DNA of 64,000 bases, taken from Sulfitobacter sp. OXR-159. GTDB taxonomy: Bacteria > Pseudomonadota > Alphaproteobacteria > Rhodobacterales > Rhodobacteraceae. The stretch lies in the NCBI RefSeq assembly GCF_034377145.1, contig NZ_CP139707.1, positions 1,683,001 through 1,747,000 on the forward strand, read 5' to 3'. The position numbers and the translations under genes are program-made. Of this stretch, positions 34,573 through 45,074 are shown piece by piece (the stretch's first letter is position 1; the number at the start of each line of letters is the position of its first letter). A model generated the notes under the pieces. That model searched no databases. It saw only the letters and a list, made by a program, of their open reading frames with translations, and had not been told where the DNA came from.

Positions 34573-36098
34573 TCCCGCAGTAAGCTGCGGAATGCCTCGG
34601 CCAAATCCGCCTGTCTGTAGGGTTTACGCAGGATGGCGAAGGCATGGGTCTCCTCCTCTCCGCGCAGGACGTTTTCGGAAAAGCCTGAAGTGATCAATAT
34701 CTTCAGAACGGGCATTTTTGCCGCGACCCGTTTGGCCAAAGCATGGCCCGAAAGTTCGCCGGGCATCACCAGATCGGTAAAGACCACATCGATGTCGTCG
34801 CGCCGTTGCAGGATGTCCCAAGCGGCATCGCCAGTCGTTGCCGTAACGCAGTCGAATCCCAGCGTTCTCAGCCGGGTTTCGGACAAACGCAGCACCATCG
34901 GGTCATCCTCAACCAGCAGCACGCGCAGGCCGCTGCCGATGGCGGCGTGCCGCGCGGGGTCCTCACTCAATACGGGGCGCGCCCGTGCGCTGTCTTTAAG
35001 CGCGGGGAAATAGAGGCTGATCGTCGTGCCTTTGCCCAATTCGCTGTAAATCGCGATATGCCCGCCGGATTGCTTGATGAAGCCGTAAACCATCGACAGG
35101 CCCAGCCCCGTGCCTTGACCGACCGGCTTGGTCGAAAAGAACGGCTCCATCGCGCGGGTGCGGGTTTCGGGGGACATGCCCGCGCCCGTGTCGGCGATCG
35201 ACAGGCGGATGTAGTTGCCCATGTCGATGCCGATCTCTTGTGCGACATAAGTGTCATCAAGCTGCATGTTGCGGGTTTCCAACGTGATCTTACCGCCCGA
35301 GGGCATGGCATCTTGGGCATTGAGGGCGATGTTCAAGACGGCGGTCTGGAGTTGGGTGGCGTCCACCTTGGCCTGCCAGAGATCCTCGGCAAAGGCCGTC
35401 TCGACCGCGATATGGCCATGGATGGTCCGCTTGAGCATCGCCACGGCCTTGGAGACTTCGGCGTTGAGGTCGATCACCGCGGCGTTCAGCGTGCTTTTGC
35501 GGGCAAAGACCATCAGACGAGAAGTCAGGTCCGCCCCGATCTCTGCGGCTTCAAGCGCGTCGGAAATCAATGCGCCGCTTTTGGCAGAGGTTTCCGACAT
35601 TTCCAGCAGTTCCAGATTGCCAATCACCACCGTCAGCAGGTTGTTGAAATCATGCGCGATGCCGCCGGTCATCTGGCCGATGGCGTCCATTCGTTGCGAG
35701 CGGGCGGTGGCCTCTTCGGCGGCTTTTCGGCGCGACAGATCGTGCATGATGCCGACAAAAGCGACCTCGCCAGAGATATCTGCGCGGCCTACGGAAAGAT
35801 GTAGCGGGAAGACAGTGCCATCCGCGCGCAGCCCTTCGACATCGCGGCCCACGCCGATGATGCGTTTCTCTCCGGTATCGAGGTGGTGGCGCAGGAAGCC
35901 GTCGTGTTGAACGGCCATGTCCCCCGGCATCAACATGCGCACGTTTTGCCCCACCAGAGCCTCGACCGGATGGCCGAAAAGCGTGGCCGCCGCCTTGTTC
36001 ACCCGCAGGATATTGCCTGCGTGATCGGCCACCACCATGGCGTCGACGGCGGCGTCCAGAAGGGCCAGCAGAACGGGGCTTTCGTCGTTGATCTTCAT
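34569..36098 (-). CDS. Hybrid sensor histidine kinase with FixL-type heme-PAS domain (hFixL-like)
   Basis: 509 aa with no membrane helix, so cytoplasmic. PAS domain about 8-125: the segment QHDGFLRHH holds His65 at the place of the proximal heme ligand of FixL (Bradyrhizobium His200), and IIGVGR holds Arg85 at the place of Arg220. HisKA domain: GGIAHDFNNLL with phospho-acceptor His149. The HATPase domain (about 250-368) has LNIALNAQDAM, DTGAGM and GTGLGLS. A C-terminal receiver (about 391-509) has VEDD and Asp442. The order PAS-HK-REC without transmembrane segments is that of hybrid FixL. It should phosphorylate the adjacent OmpR-type regulator at low oxygen. Confidence 0.87.
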   Translation of the reverse strand: MKINDESPVLLALLDAAVDAMVVADHAGNILRVNKAAATLFGHPVEALVGQNVRMLMPGDMAVQHDGFLRHHLDTGEKRIIGVGRDVEGLRADGTVFPLHLSVGRADISGEVAFVGIMHDLSRRKAAEEATARSQRMDAIGQMTGGIAHDFNNLLTVVIGNLELLEMSETSAKSGALISDALEAAEIGADLTSRLMVFARKSTLNAAVIDLNAEVSKAVAMLKRTIHGHIAVETAFAEDLWQAKVDATQLQTAVLNIALNAQDAMPSGGKITLETRNMQLDDTYVAQEIGIDMGNYIRLSIADTGAGMSPETRTRAMEPFFSTKPVGQGTGLGLSMVYGFIKQSGGHIAIYSELGKGTTISLYFPALKDSARARPVLSEDPARHAAIGSGLRVLLVEDDPMVLRLSETRLRTLGFDCVTATTGDAAWDILQRRDDIDVVFTDLVMPGELSGHALAKRVAAKMPVLKILITSGFSENVLRGEEETHAFAILRKPYRQADLAEAFRSLLRD

Positions 36099-36219
36099 GC
36101 GAGGTGTCCGTCTGTAGGGGCTGCGGGGCAGGGCATTCGATAGCGCGGCTAAGGGTTTGGGCGCAATGGAGGGGGTGACGCTCAGGGCCGCGCCGGTTGT
36201 ATTCTACACCGCGCCGTCC

Positions 36220-36633
36220 CTACCACTGGATCGCTTCCAAATAATCGAGAAGATCGGCAAAATCGGTTTCCAGCACCCCCCCATCCGCGCCGCCATTGGG
36301 GTAAACATGGCGCAGCCCAACGGCGGAAAAGTCGGGCATCGGGGAGGCAGGATCGTCTTTTGCAAGCTGGCCCATGACAAAGCGGCTGACAAATTCGCGT
36401 GGGAAATACCCGTCATTGCGCTGTTTCAGCCCAGCCAAGTTAGGCGGCACGACATCAAGCTGCAGCGACATCGGGCCAGCCCCTTCGCCCCGCGCACCGT
36501 GGCAGGCGGCGCATTCCTTTGCATAGACCCGCTGCCCTTCGCGGACCCGGTCGGCATCTTCGGAAGGCCCGTCTGAACAGGCAGCGAGAAGGGCGCAGGA
36601 CAGCCCGACAAAGGCGGTTAGACAAGGGCGCAT
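36220..36633 (-). CDS. Lipoprotein cytochrome c
   Basis: 137 aa from the ATG at 36633. The N-terminus is a lipoprotein signal ending in LLAAC (lipobox, Cys about 19). A single heme c site CAACH lies in VYAKECAACHGARGEGAGPM, with a later methionine (SPMPDF) as probable second ligand. It is class I in type. An alternative start ten codons further up (36663) overlaps the uspA stop as TAATG; the shorter form gives a cleaner signal peptide and has AAAGGA 10 bases upstream. As an outer- or inner-membrane-anchored cytochrome beside the cbb3 genes it may deliver electrons to CcoP, an inference. Confidence 0.82.
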   Translation of the reverse strand: MRPCLTAFVGLSCALLAACSDGPSEDADRVREGQRVYAKECAACHGARGEGAGPMSLQLDVVPPNLAGLKQRNDGYFPREFVSRFVMGQLAKDDPASPMPDFSAVGLRHVYPNGGADGGVLETDFADLLDYLEAIQW

Positions 36634-36662
36634 GTGCAGCAGGTCCTTTGTATCAGCGGGCA

Positions 36663-37517
36663 TTAGTGCGACAGAAGCACGGGAAAGGCGCTTTGTTCAA
36701 TCAGGCTGCGGGTCGTGCCGCCAAAAACCTTTTCGCGCAGGCGGGAGTGGTCATAGGCCCCCATGACGATCAGCTCGGCGCCGGTTTCCTTGGCGCGCTT
36801 CACAATCGCGGTGGCGATGTCCTCTCCGCCGCTTGCATATTGCTGCACCGCGACGTGGCACCCTTGGAGGGTCAACCATGCCGCGACATCTGTGCCGGGG
36901 TTTTCCCCGTCATAGGCAGAGATCGAGACCGGATCGAAGAGCGCCACAGTTACCTCCCGCGCGGCCCGCAGGCTTGGCAAAGCCGCCCGGATCGCCCGCG
37001 TGGCGGGGAGGCCCGCTTTCCATGCCACAAAGACCGATTGCGGGGCCAGAGCCGCCTGTGGGTTCGATATGTTCAGCAAGACGGGGGCGGCGGAATCGAA
37101 CAGCGCGGCATGGACGATGTCTTCGAACAAGCGCGCGTCTTCGCGCAGGTCCGTCCCGACAAGCACCGCATCACAGGTCAGCCCCGCCCGCGCGACGGTG
37201 TTTCGAAGGGCCGTGGCTTCACCACAGACCGCGCGGACATCCGCGCTGGCACCTTGGTCGGTCAGATACTGAGAGAATTCCTTGCGCTGCTGTTCGACCG
37301 CGGCGCGGGCCTCATCCACATCCGATTGCCAGCCAGCGGGAAGGGAATAGGTGCTGAGCTCTCCCACGCCCATTGAATAGACCGGAACCGGAGCGGTTTC
37401 GCTGAGCAGAAGAACGATCAGATGGGCGCCATGGGACTGCGCCTCGCGCGCGAGGGCCTCTAACCGGTTGGGCCGGGCGTTGACCCCGAGAACGACTGTC
37501 AGTGTGGCATTTTGCAT
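36663..37517 (-). CDS. Universal stress protein UspA, tandem-domain
   Basis: 284 aa with two Usp domains. The C-terminal one has the ATP-type motif VMGAYDHSRLREKVFGGTTRSLIEQSAFPVLLSH (G-2X-G-9X-G-S/T form). The N-terminal one, starting TLTVVLGVNARPN, is more degenerate. The start at 37517 has GAGGAG 8 bases upstream. A perfect FNR/FixK box lies 55 bp before it, so it should be induced at low oxygen. The cytochrome c gene overlaps its stop. Usp proteins of this type often sit beside cbb3 genes in Rhodobacterales. Confidence 0.87.
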   Translation of the reverse strand: MQNATLTVVLGVNARPNRLEALAREAQSHGAHLIVLLLSETAPVPVYSMGVGELSTYSLPAGWQSDVDEARAAVEQQRKEFSQYLTDQGASADVRAVCGEATALRNTVARAGLTCDAVLVGTDLREDARLFEDIVHAALFDSAAPVLLNISNPQAALAPQSVFVAWKAGLPATRAIRAALPSLRAAREVTVALFDPVSISAYDGENPGTDVAAWLTLQGCHVAVQQYASGGEDIATAIVKRAKETGAELIVMGAYDHSRLREKVFGGTTRSLIEQSAFPVLLSH

Positions 37518-37572
37518 AGCGGCGCTCCTCATGTGACCGTGGCCAGTATGGGGCGGGGCCGGGGAAGCTGCA

Positions 37573-37586
37573 TTGATCTGGATCAA
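37573..37586 (-). promoter_or_regulatory. Perfect FNR/FixK box upstream of uspA
   Basis: TTGAT-CCAG-ATCAA on the minus strand matches all ten defined bases. It ends 55 bp before the uspA start. A CATACT sequence about 22 bases downstream is a plausible -10 element, placing the box near -41. Confidence 0.88.
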
Positions 37587-37719
37587 TTGGAGGTGGAGGT
37601 GCTGTGAAGGGGCATGCGAAGGGCTAGAACAGGCGCCTGCGCCTACTGGGGTCGAGCGATATTCAGCACATCGTCAACCATCATCGATCTGGGAAAAAGT
37701 CACTACTCTCAAGGCGGTA

Positions 37720-37810
37720 GTGGCGGAGAGACAGGGATTCGAACCCTGGGAACCCGTGAAGGCTCAACGGTTTTCGAGACCGCCCCGTTCGACCACTCCG
37801 GCACCTCTCC
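37720..37810 (-). tRNA. tRNA-Ser (CGA anticodon)
   Basis: 91 bases including encoded CCA. The acceptor GGAGAGG pairs with TCTCTCC, followed by discriminator G. The anticodon arm has loop CTCGAAA (anticodon CGA, reads UCG). A long variable arm is typical of serine tRNA, and the T arm CAGGG-TTCGAAT-CCCTG is perfect. The rest of the 438-bp gap between uspA and the DUF2059 genes holds the uspA promoter and the upstream region of the plus-strand gene. Confidence 0.95.
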
Positions 37811-37955
37811 GCGGGGGTCTGGGGGGTCCGTTTAGTCGCCTTTTCAGGCAGTGGCAAGAGGGGTTTTGCGCATCAAGGGAAAGTTTGGGGATTTTCATTG
37901 CGCCGGGGCTGGTACAGCCTAAGTTTAAAGGCAGAATTCCGCGAAAGGACAGCCC

Positions 37956-38798
37956 ATGTTTCGCCAAAATAGATTGATCGCAGCCCCCTTCGTTATGGCG
38001 ATGATGCTGCTTGTCGCCCTTGCCCTGCCGCTACGGGCGGCGGAGCGCGGCGCGTTGGAGCGGTTCTTAGAAGTAACCGGCTTTGACGTGGCGTTGGAGA
38101 GCATTCGCCTCTCTGCCGATTCCGCGCCCGAGATGCTGGGGCTGCAAAGCGAGGATTTCGGCTCGGAATGGTCGCGGCTGGTGCGGGATGTCTTTGACAC
38201 CGAGTTGATGCACGGCATGGCGATGGATATCCTGTCTGAAACGCTGAGCGACGATCTGCTGGATCATGCCGCCGATTTCTATGCGAGCGATCTGGGCCAG
38301 CGTTTGGTGGCCGTAGAGAACAAGGCGCATATGGCCGAGGATGACGGGTTGAAGGCGGAAAGCGGTGCCGCAATTGTGGCGGGGCTTGAGCGCATTGGCT
38401 CGCCGCGATTGGAAACACTGCGGCGTTTGAATGTCGCCAGCGATGTCGAAGAGATCTCGGTCCGGGCCATTCAAGAGGTGCAGATCCGCTTCCTTTTGGC
38501 CGCCGCGGGCGCCGGGGTGATCGAATTGCAGATGGAAGAGCCTGACCTGCGCGAAGCGATGCGCGCGCAAGCCGATGAACTGGGCGCTCAGATTACCGCG
38601 AACGCTTTGGCCAACGCGGCCTACACCTATCAATCCTTCTCAGACGACGATCTGCTCGCCTATGCCGAAGCGCTGGAGCATCCCGAGATGCAGCAGGTTT
38701 ATACGCTGATGAACGCCGTCCAATATGAGATCATGGCCAATCGGTTCGAGGCCGTGGCCACCCGGCTGGCGGCGATGCAGCCCAGTCAGGACCTCTGA
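37956..38798 (+). CDS. DUF2059-type secreted protein, copy 1
   Basis: 280 aa with a signal peptide (about 1-29, ending PLRAA), so periplasmic. The mature part is all-helical. It has a DUF2059-like core ILSETLSDDLLDHAADFYASDLGQRL (active helix pair with LxFYxSxxG pattern) and a second half repeating the idea (YQSFSDDDLLAYAEALEHPEMQQVY). The function of the domain is unknown. AAGGACAG precedes the ATG. Its stop overlaps the start of a paralogue (TGATG). Confidence 0.78.
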   Translation: MFRQNRLIAAPFVMAMMLLVALALPLRAAERGALERFLEVTGFDVALESIRLSADSAPEMLGLQSEDFGSEWSRLVRDVFDTELMHGMAMDILSETLSDDLLDHAADFYASDLGQRLVAVENKAHMAEDDGLKAESGAAIVAGLERIGSPRLETLRRLNVASDVEEISVRAIQEVQIRFLLAAAGAGVIELQMEEPDLREAMRAQADELGAQITANALANAAYTYQSFSDDDLLAYAEALEHPEMQQVYTLMNAVQYEIMANRFEAVATRLAAMQPSQDL

Positions 38799-39607
38799 TG
38801 CGGGCTTGGGTATTTGCGCCACTCCTGTGGCTTCTGGCTTTGCCCGCTTGGGCCGACGCGCGCATGACCGTGCTTGTCGATCTGTTGGAGCTTCGGCAAG
38901 CGGCGGTGATCCTCAGTGACGAAGGGCAGGCCCATGCCGAGATGCTGAACCAAGACATGCTGGGCGGGCAGGGCGGTCCGGGCTGGCAGACGCAGGTCGA
39001 AAGCATCCATGACGCCGGGCGCATGGTCGAAATGGTGCGCCGGGCACTGGAAGAGACGATGACTTCTGCCGAAGTCGAACAGGCGATTGACTTTTATTCA
39101 ACGGAATTGGGCGGTCGGATCGTCGGGCTGGAGAACGCGGGCCGTGCTGCCATTGCCGAGCCGGAAGTGGAGCAGATCGCGCGGGCGCATTATGGCGTAT
39201 TGGCCGGGGATCATGATCCACGGGTCGCTCTGATCCGCCGCTTGATCGACGCCGCCGATATGGTTGACCGCAATGTCAGCACGGCGCTCAACAGCAATTT
39301 CCAGTTCCTGCGCGGAATGCGCGACGGTGGCGCCTTGGAAGACAGTGACGAAGACCTCTTGGCCGAGGTCGGTGCCGAGCTGGAGGCGGTTACCGAAGAC
39401 ACCTCTGTCTGGATGCACGCCTATCTTCTGCTGGCCTATCACCCCCTGCGCGACGCCGAGATTGCACAATATGCTCAATTTGCAGAGACAGGCGCCGGGC
39501 GTGCCCTCAACCGGGCGCTTTTCGACGGGTTTGGCCGGGCTTATGAGGATATCTCTTACGGGCTTGGGCGTGCTCTGGCCCTGAATATGGTGGCCGAAAG
39601 CCTGTGA
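38798..39607 (+). CDS. DUF2059-type secreted protein, copy 2
   Basis: 269 aa, signal peptide MRAWVFAPLLWLLALPAWADA. Helical mature domain with ALEETMTSAEVEQAIDFYSTELGGRIVGLE, corresponding to the FYxSxLGxRxVxxE motif of copy 1, and a second-half helical repeat (LLAYHPLRDAEIAQYAQFAETGAGRALNRALFDGF). The two copies are diverged but co-directional and translationally coupled, suggesting they act together, perhaps as a heteromer. Function unknown. Confidence 0.76.
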   Translation: MRAWVFAPLLWLLALPAWADARMTVLVDLLELRQAAVILSDEGQAHAEMLNQDMLGGQGGPGWQTQVESIHDAGRMVEMVRRALEETMTSAEVEQAIDFYSTELGGRIVGLENAGRAAIAEPEVEQIARAHYGVLAGDHDPRVALIRRLIDAADMVDRNVSTALNSNFQFLRGMRDGGALEDSDEDLLAEVGAELEAVTEDTSVWMHAYLLLAYHPLRDAEIAQYAQFAETGAGRALNRALFDGFGRAYEDISYGLGRALALNMVAESL

Positions 39608-39638
39608 CGGGCGCCGAGAATTGAGCGCGAAAACCTAC

Positions 39639-39667
39639 TTGACTTGTCCCGCCATACCGAAGATAAG
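39639..39667 (+). promoter_or_regulatory. Candidate sigma-70 promoter of rplU-rpmA
   Basis: TTGACT and GATAAG are separated by 17 bases, about 145 bp before rplU. The leader that follows can form a GC-rich hairpin (CCCGC/GCGGG) and a weak AATCC/GGATT hairpin followed by six T, possibly an attenuator. Confidence 0.45.
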
Positions 39668-39812
39668 CCCGCATCCCGGCGGGTAATCCGTCTTAGGGAT
39701 TGTTTTTTAATGACGCCCCATGGGCGCGCTGTTCGAGGCGGATCGGCCGGAAAGCCATCCACAAACTCCCAAGCGGGGGCCACAGAACGCGGATGACAGA
39801 AAAGGAAGACGC

Positions 39813-40499
39813 ATGTTTGCGGTCATCAAGACAGGCGGCAAGCAATACAAAGTGCAATCCGGCGATATGCTGCGGGTTGAACGTATTGCGGCCAATGCTG
39901 GCGAAACAGTCCAGTTCAACGAAGTTCTGATGCTCGGCGGCGACAGCCCCGTGCTCGGCGCGCCCATGGTTAAAGACGCCGGCGTTCAGGCCGAAGTCGT
40001 TGACCAGATCAAAGGCGAAAAGGTCATCAACTTCGTCAAGCGTCGCCGGAAGCACTCTTCCAAGCGTACCAAAGGTCACCGTCAGAAACTGACCTTGATC
40101 AAGATCACCGACATCCTGTCTTCGGGCGCGGATAAGTCGGGTGTATCGGCTGCTGTTGGCACCGGTTCCGTGAGCGCCTCCGCTGTGGCCGCGATCACCG
40201 GCAAGACCGATGACGCCGCGCAGATCAAGAAAGCAAAGAAGGCAAAAGCCACCAAGGCTGCGCCGAAAGCCGAAAAAGCCGACAAGATGTCGGACGCCGG
40301 CGCGGACGACCTGAAGGCGCTGAGTGGCGTCGGCCCCGCACTTGAGAAAAAGCTGCACGAAGCGGGGATCACCTCCTTCGCTCAAATCGCAGCATGGACC
40401 GAAGCGGATATCGCTGAAGTTGACGAGAAACTGTCTTTCAAAGGCCGTATCCAGCGTGAAGGCTGGGTCGATCAGGCCAAAGAAAAGACCAAAGGCTAA
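39813..40499 (+). CDS. rplU: Large ribosomal subunit protein L21 with C-terminal HhH extension
   Basis: 228 aa, twice the usual length (about 103). Residues 1-103 are normal L21 ([31 protein letters not shown]). A low-complexity Ala/Lys linker (about 104-165) follows, then a C-terminal domain (about 166-228) with [20 protein letters not shown], a helix-hairpin-helix pattern, ending [15 protein letters not shown] recall this extension as common in Rhodobacterales, so it is not a sequencing fusion. AAGGAAG precedes the ATG. rpmA follows 12 bp later. Confidence 0.94.
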   Translation: MFAVIKTGGKQYKVQSGDMLRVERIAANAGETVQFNEVLMLGGDSPVLGAPMVKDAGVQAEVVDQIKGEKVINFVKRRRKHSSKRTKGHRQKLTLIKITDILSSGADKSGVSAAVGTGSVSASAVAAITGKTDDAAQIKKAKKAKATKAAPKAEKADKMSDAGADDLKALSGVGPALEKKLHEAGITSFAQIAAWTEADIAEVDEKLSFKGRIQREGWVDQAKEKTKG

Positions 40500-40511
40500 G
40501 GAGAGACCGAG

Positions 40512-40781
40512 ATGGCACATAAAAAAGCAGGCGGTTCATCCCGTAACGGGCGCGACTCAGCAGGTCGTCGCCTTGGCGTGAAAAAATATGGCGGCGAAGC
40601 CGTTATCCCCGGCAACATCATCGTGCGTCAGCGCGGGACCAAGTTCTGGCCTGCAAATGGCGTTGGCATGGGCAAAGATCACACGATCTTTGCAACCGTC
40701 GACGGCGCTGTGACCTTCCACAAGGGTCTGAAAAACCGCACGTTTATTTCGGTTCTGCCACGCGCGGAGGCCGCTGAATAA
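40512..40781 (+). CDS. rpmA: Large ribosomal subunit protein L27
   Basis: 89 aa, beginning [16 protein letters not shown], the invariant N-terminus that reaches the peptidyl-transferase centre, followed by [11 protein letters not shown] and [20 protein letters not shown]. Standard length. AAGGAGAG lies 6 bases before the ATG. A strong terminator follows. Confidence 0.98.
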   Translation: MAHKKAGGSSRNGRDSAGRRLGVKKYGGEAVIPGNIIVRQRGTKFWPANGVGMGKDHTIFATVDGAVTFHKGLKNRTFISVLPRAEAAE

Positions 40782-40809
40782 GCCGTACCCCAAAGGGTTT
40801 GAAAAAATC

Positions 40810-40845
40810 AGGGATCGGCGATACCGCCGGTCCCTTTTCTTTTTC
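40810..40845 (+). terminator. Rho-independent terminator after rpmA
   Basis: AGGGATCGGC pairs with GCCGGTCCCT (one G-U pair) around a 6-base loop, followed by TTTCTTTTT. Confidence 0.88.
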
Positions 40846-41070
40846 CGGGACATGTCCCATGCGTTTGTTTTTCAGTTCAAGGCTCGACGGCCTGTCAGAT
40901 CGTTTTACCGTTCTTGGCGGGACAGGGCCGAATTTTGATAAAGTCGTTACATTCGGCAGGGAGGAATATGTCGAATGTATCAACGCCCCGAAGCGCTGTT
41001 TGCGCCTCATCGGGGCAGGGGCGGCCAGCTTGGACCAGAGCCCCCAATCCAGTCTGTTCGGAGGAGGAAC

Positions 41071-41613
41071 ATGACAATGCAGTTGGAAGCGATTGTGAAC
41101 CAACCAGTTATTGAGACAGAGCGTTTTGACCTACGCCCGGTGCGCCGGTCGGATATGGGTATGATTGAGATGTATGCCAGCGACCCGCGGGTCGCCAATG
41201 CGACATCCTCTATCCCGCATCCGCTGCCGCCGGGCAGTGTCGAAGCCTATGTGACCCGCGCAATGTCGGATGACCGGGAAGAAGACGTCTGGGTCATGGA
41301 TGGCACCCGCGCGGAGAGTTCCGAGGTCATGGGGGTGATCTCTCTCACCCGGCTCGACCGGAACCAGTCCGAAATCGGCTATTGGGTCGCCCCGGCGTTC
41401 TGGAACACCCATCTGGCCTCCGACGCGGTGCAGGCTTTGGTGGATGCCAACCCCTTGGGCAATGACGCGCTTTTTGCCTCTGTTTTCCATGACAACCCGG
41501 CCTCGGCCAAGGTGCTCACCAACGCAGGGTTTGTCTATCTCGGCGACGCGGAAACCTATTGCTTGGCCCGCGAGGCTGCCGTACCCACATGGACCTATAG
41601 CTGCAAGCTCTAG
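41071..41613 (+). CDS. GNAT-family N-acetyltransferase (RimJ/RimL type)
   Basis: 180 aa. An ETERFDLRPVRRSDM start and later IGYWVAPAFWNTHLASDAV and FASVFHDNPASAKVLTNAGFVYLG are the signatures of the Acetyltransf_3 branch, which acetylates protein N-termini or small amines with acetyl-CoA. A strong GGAGGAGG site precedes the ATG at 41071. The substrate is unknown. It lies between rpmA and obgE, where Rhodobacterales often carry it. Confidence 0.88.
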   Translation: MTMQLEAIVNQPVIETERFDLRPVRRSDMGMIEMYASDPRVANATSSIPHPLPPGSVEAYVTRAMSDDREEDVWVMDGTRAESSEVMGVISLTRLDRNQSEIGYWVAPAFWNTHLASDAVQALVDANPLGNDALFASVFHDNPASAKVLTNAGFVYLGDAETYCLAREAAVPTWTYSCKL

Positions 41614-43772
<2,159 letters not shown>

Positions 43773-43805
43773 GCGCGCGCAAGATTAAGACAGGGGCATA
43801 AGGCT

Positions 43806-45071
43806 ATGAGTGACATCGAAAATATCTCTGAATTGATGGCCGATATCGGGGCCCGCGCCCGTGCCGCGGCAGCGCGTCTGGCAAGCGCCACGGCAGAGCG
43901 TAAACATGCCGCATTGATCAGCGCCGCCGATGCCGTTTGGAAGAACCGGGCCGAGATCATCGCCGCCAATGCACAGGACCTCGACTTTGGTCGAGATAAG
44001 GGGCTGTCAGATGCGATGATGGACCGGCTGATGCTCGACGAGGATCGCATTCGCGGCATGGTCGACGGGCTGCGCTCGGTCGCGGAACAGGCCGACCCAG
44101 TGGGAGAGATCATCGCCGAATGGGACCAGCCTTCGGGGCTAAACATCCAGCGTGTTCGGACCCCGCTTGGCGTGATCGGCGTGATCTATGAATCGCGTCC
44201 GAATGTAACGGCAGACGCGGGTGCGCTTTGCCTCAAGGCCGGTAACGCGGTGATCCTGCGCGGCGGGTCTGAAAGCTTTCATTCTTCCCGCGCCATCCAC
44301 GCCTGCCTGCAACAGGGGTTGCGGGACGCGGGCATGCCCGAGGATGCGGTGCAACTGGTGCCCACACGCGACCGGGCGGCGGTGCGTGAAATGCTAACCA
44401 TGACCGATACCATCGACGTGATCGTGCCGCGGGGTGGCAAGGGACTCGTCGGGCTGGTGCAGCGTGAGGCGCGCGTGCCGGTCTTTGCCCACCTCGAAGG
44501 GATCGTGCATATCTATATCGACGCCGAGGCCGACCCTGAGAAAGCGCTGAAGGTCGTGCTGAACGCCAAGACGCGGCGCACAGGCATCTGCGGTGCGGCG
44601 GAGTGTTTGCTGGTCCATGAGGATATCGCCAAAACCATTGGTAAAGGTGTGATCCGGGCCTTGATCGATGCCGGTGTCGAAGTGCGCGCCGATGCGGCAT
44701 TGCAGGATATCCCCGGCACGGTTCCGGCCAGCGAGACGGATTGGGGGCAAGAGTACCTCGACATGATCGTGGCGGCGCGCGTCGTGCCCGATGTTCAGGC
44801 CGCCATGGCCCATATTCGCCAGTACGGGTCGGGCCATACGGATTGCATCCTGACCGAGAATACTGAGACCGCGACGGAATTCTTTAACGGGTTGGACTCG
44901 GCGATCCTGATGCACAACGCCTCCACTCAATTCGCGGATGGGGGGGAGTTTGGCATGGGTGCGGAGATCGGCATCGCCACGGGCAAACTGCACGCCCGCG
45001 GCCCCGTCGGGGCGGCGCAGTTGACGAGCTTTAAGTACCTTGTTCGGGGCGCGGGAACGGTGCGCGGCTGA
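43806..45071 (+). CDS. proA: Glutamate-5-semialdehyde dehydrogenase
   Basis: 421 aa, aldehyde-dehydrogenase fold. Visible: [33 protein letters not shown] and, around the catalytic cysteine, [41 protein letters not shown] is near the C-terminus. It is the second step of proline synthesis, channelled from ProB, which lies 33 bp upstream. Length is as in E. coli (417). Confidence 0.97.
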   Translation: MSDIENISELMADIGARARAAAARLASATAERKHAALISAADAVWKNRAEIIAANAQDLDFGRDKGLSDAMMDRLMLDEDRIRGMVDGLRSVAEQADPVGEIIAEWDQPSGLNIQRVRTPLGVIGVIYESRPNVTADAGALCLKAGNAVILRGGSESFHSSRAIHACLQQGLRDAGMPEDAVQLVPTRDRAAVREMLTMTDTIDVIVPRGGKGLVGLVQREARVPVFAHLEGIVHIYIDAEADPEKALKVVLNAKTRRTGICGAAECLLVHEDIAKTIGKGVIRALIDAGVEVRADAALQDIPGTVPASETDWGQEYLDMIVAARVVPDVQAAMAHIRQYGSGHTDCILTENTETATEFFNGLDSAILMHNASTQFADGGEFGMGAEIGIATGKLHARGPVGAAQLTSFKYLVRGAGTVRG

Positions 45072-45074
45072 CCC

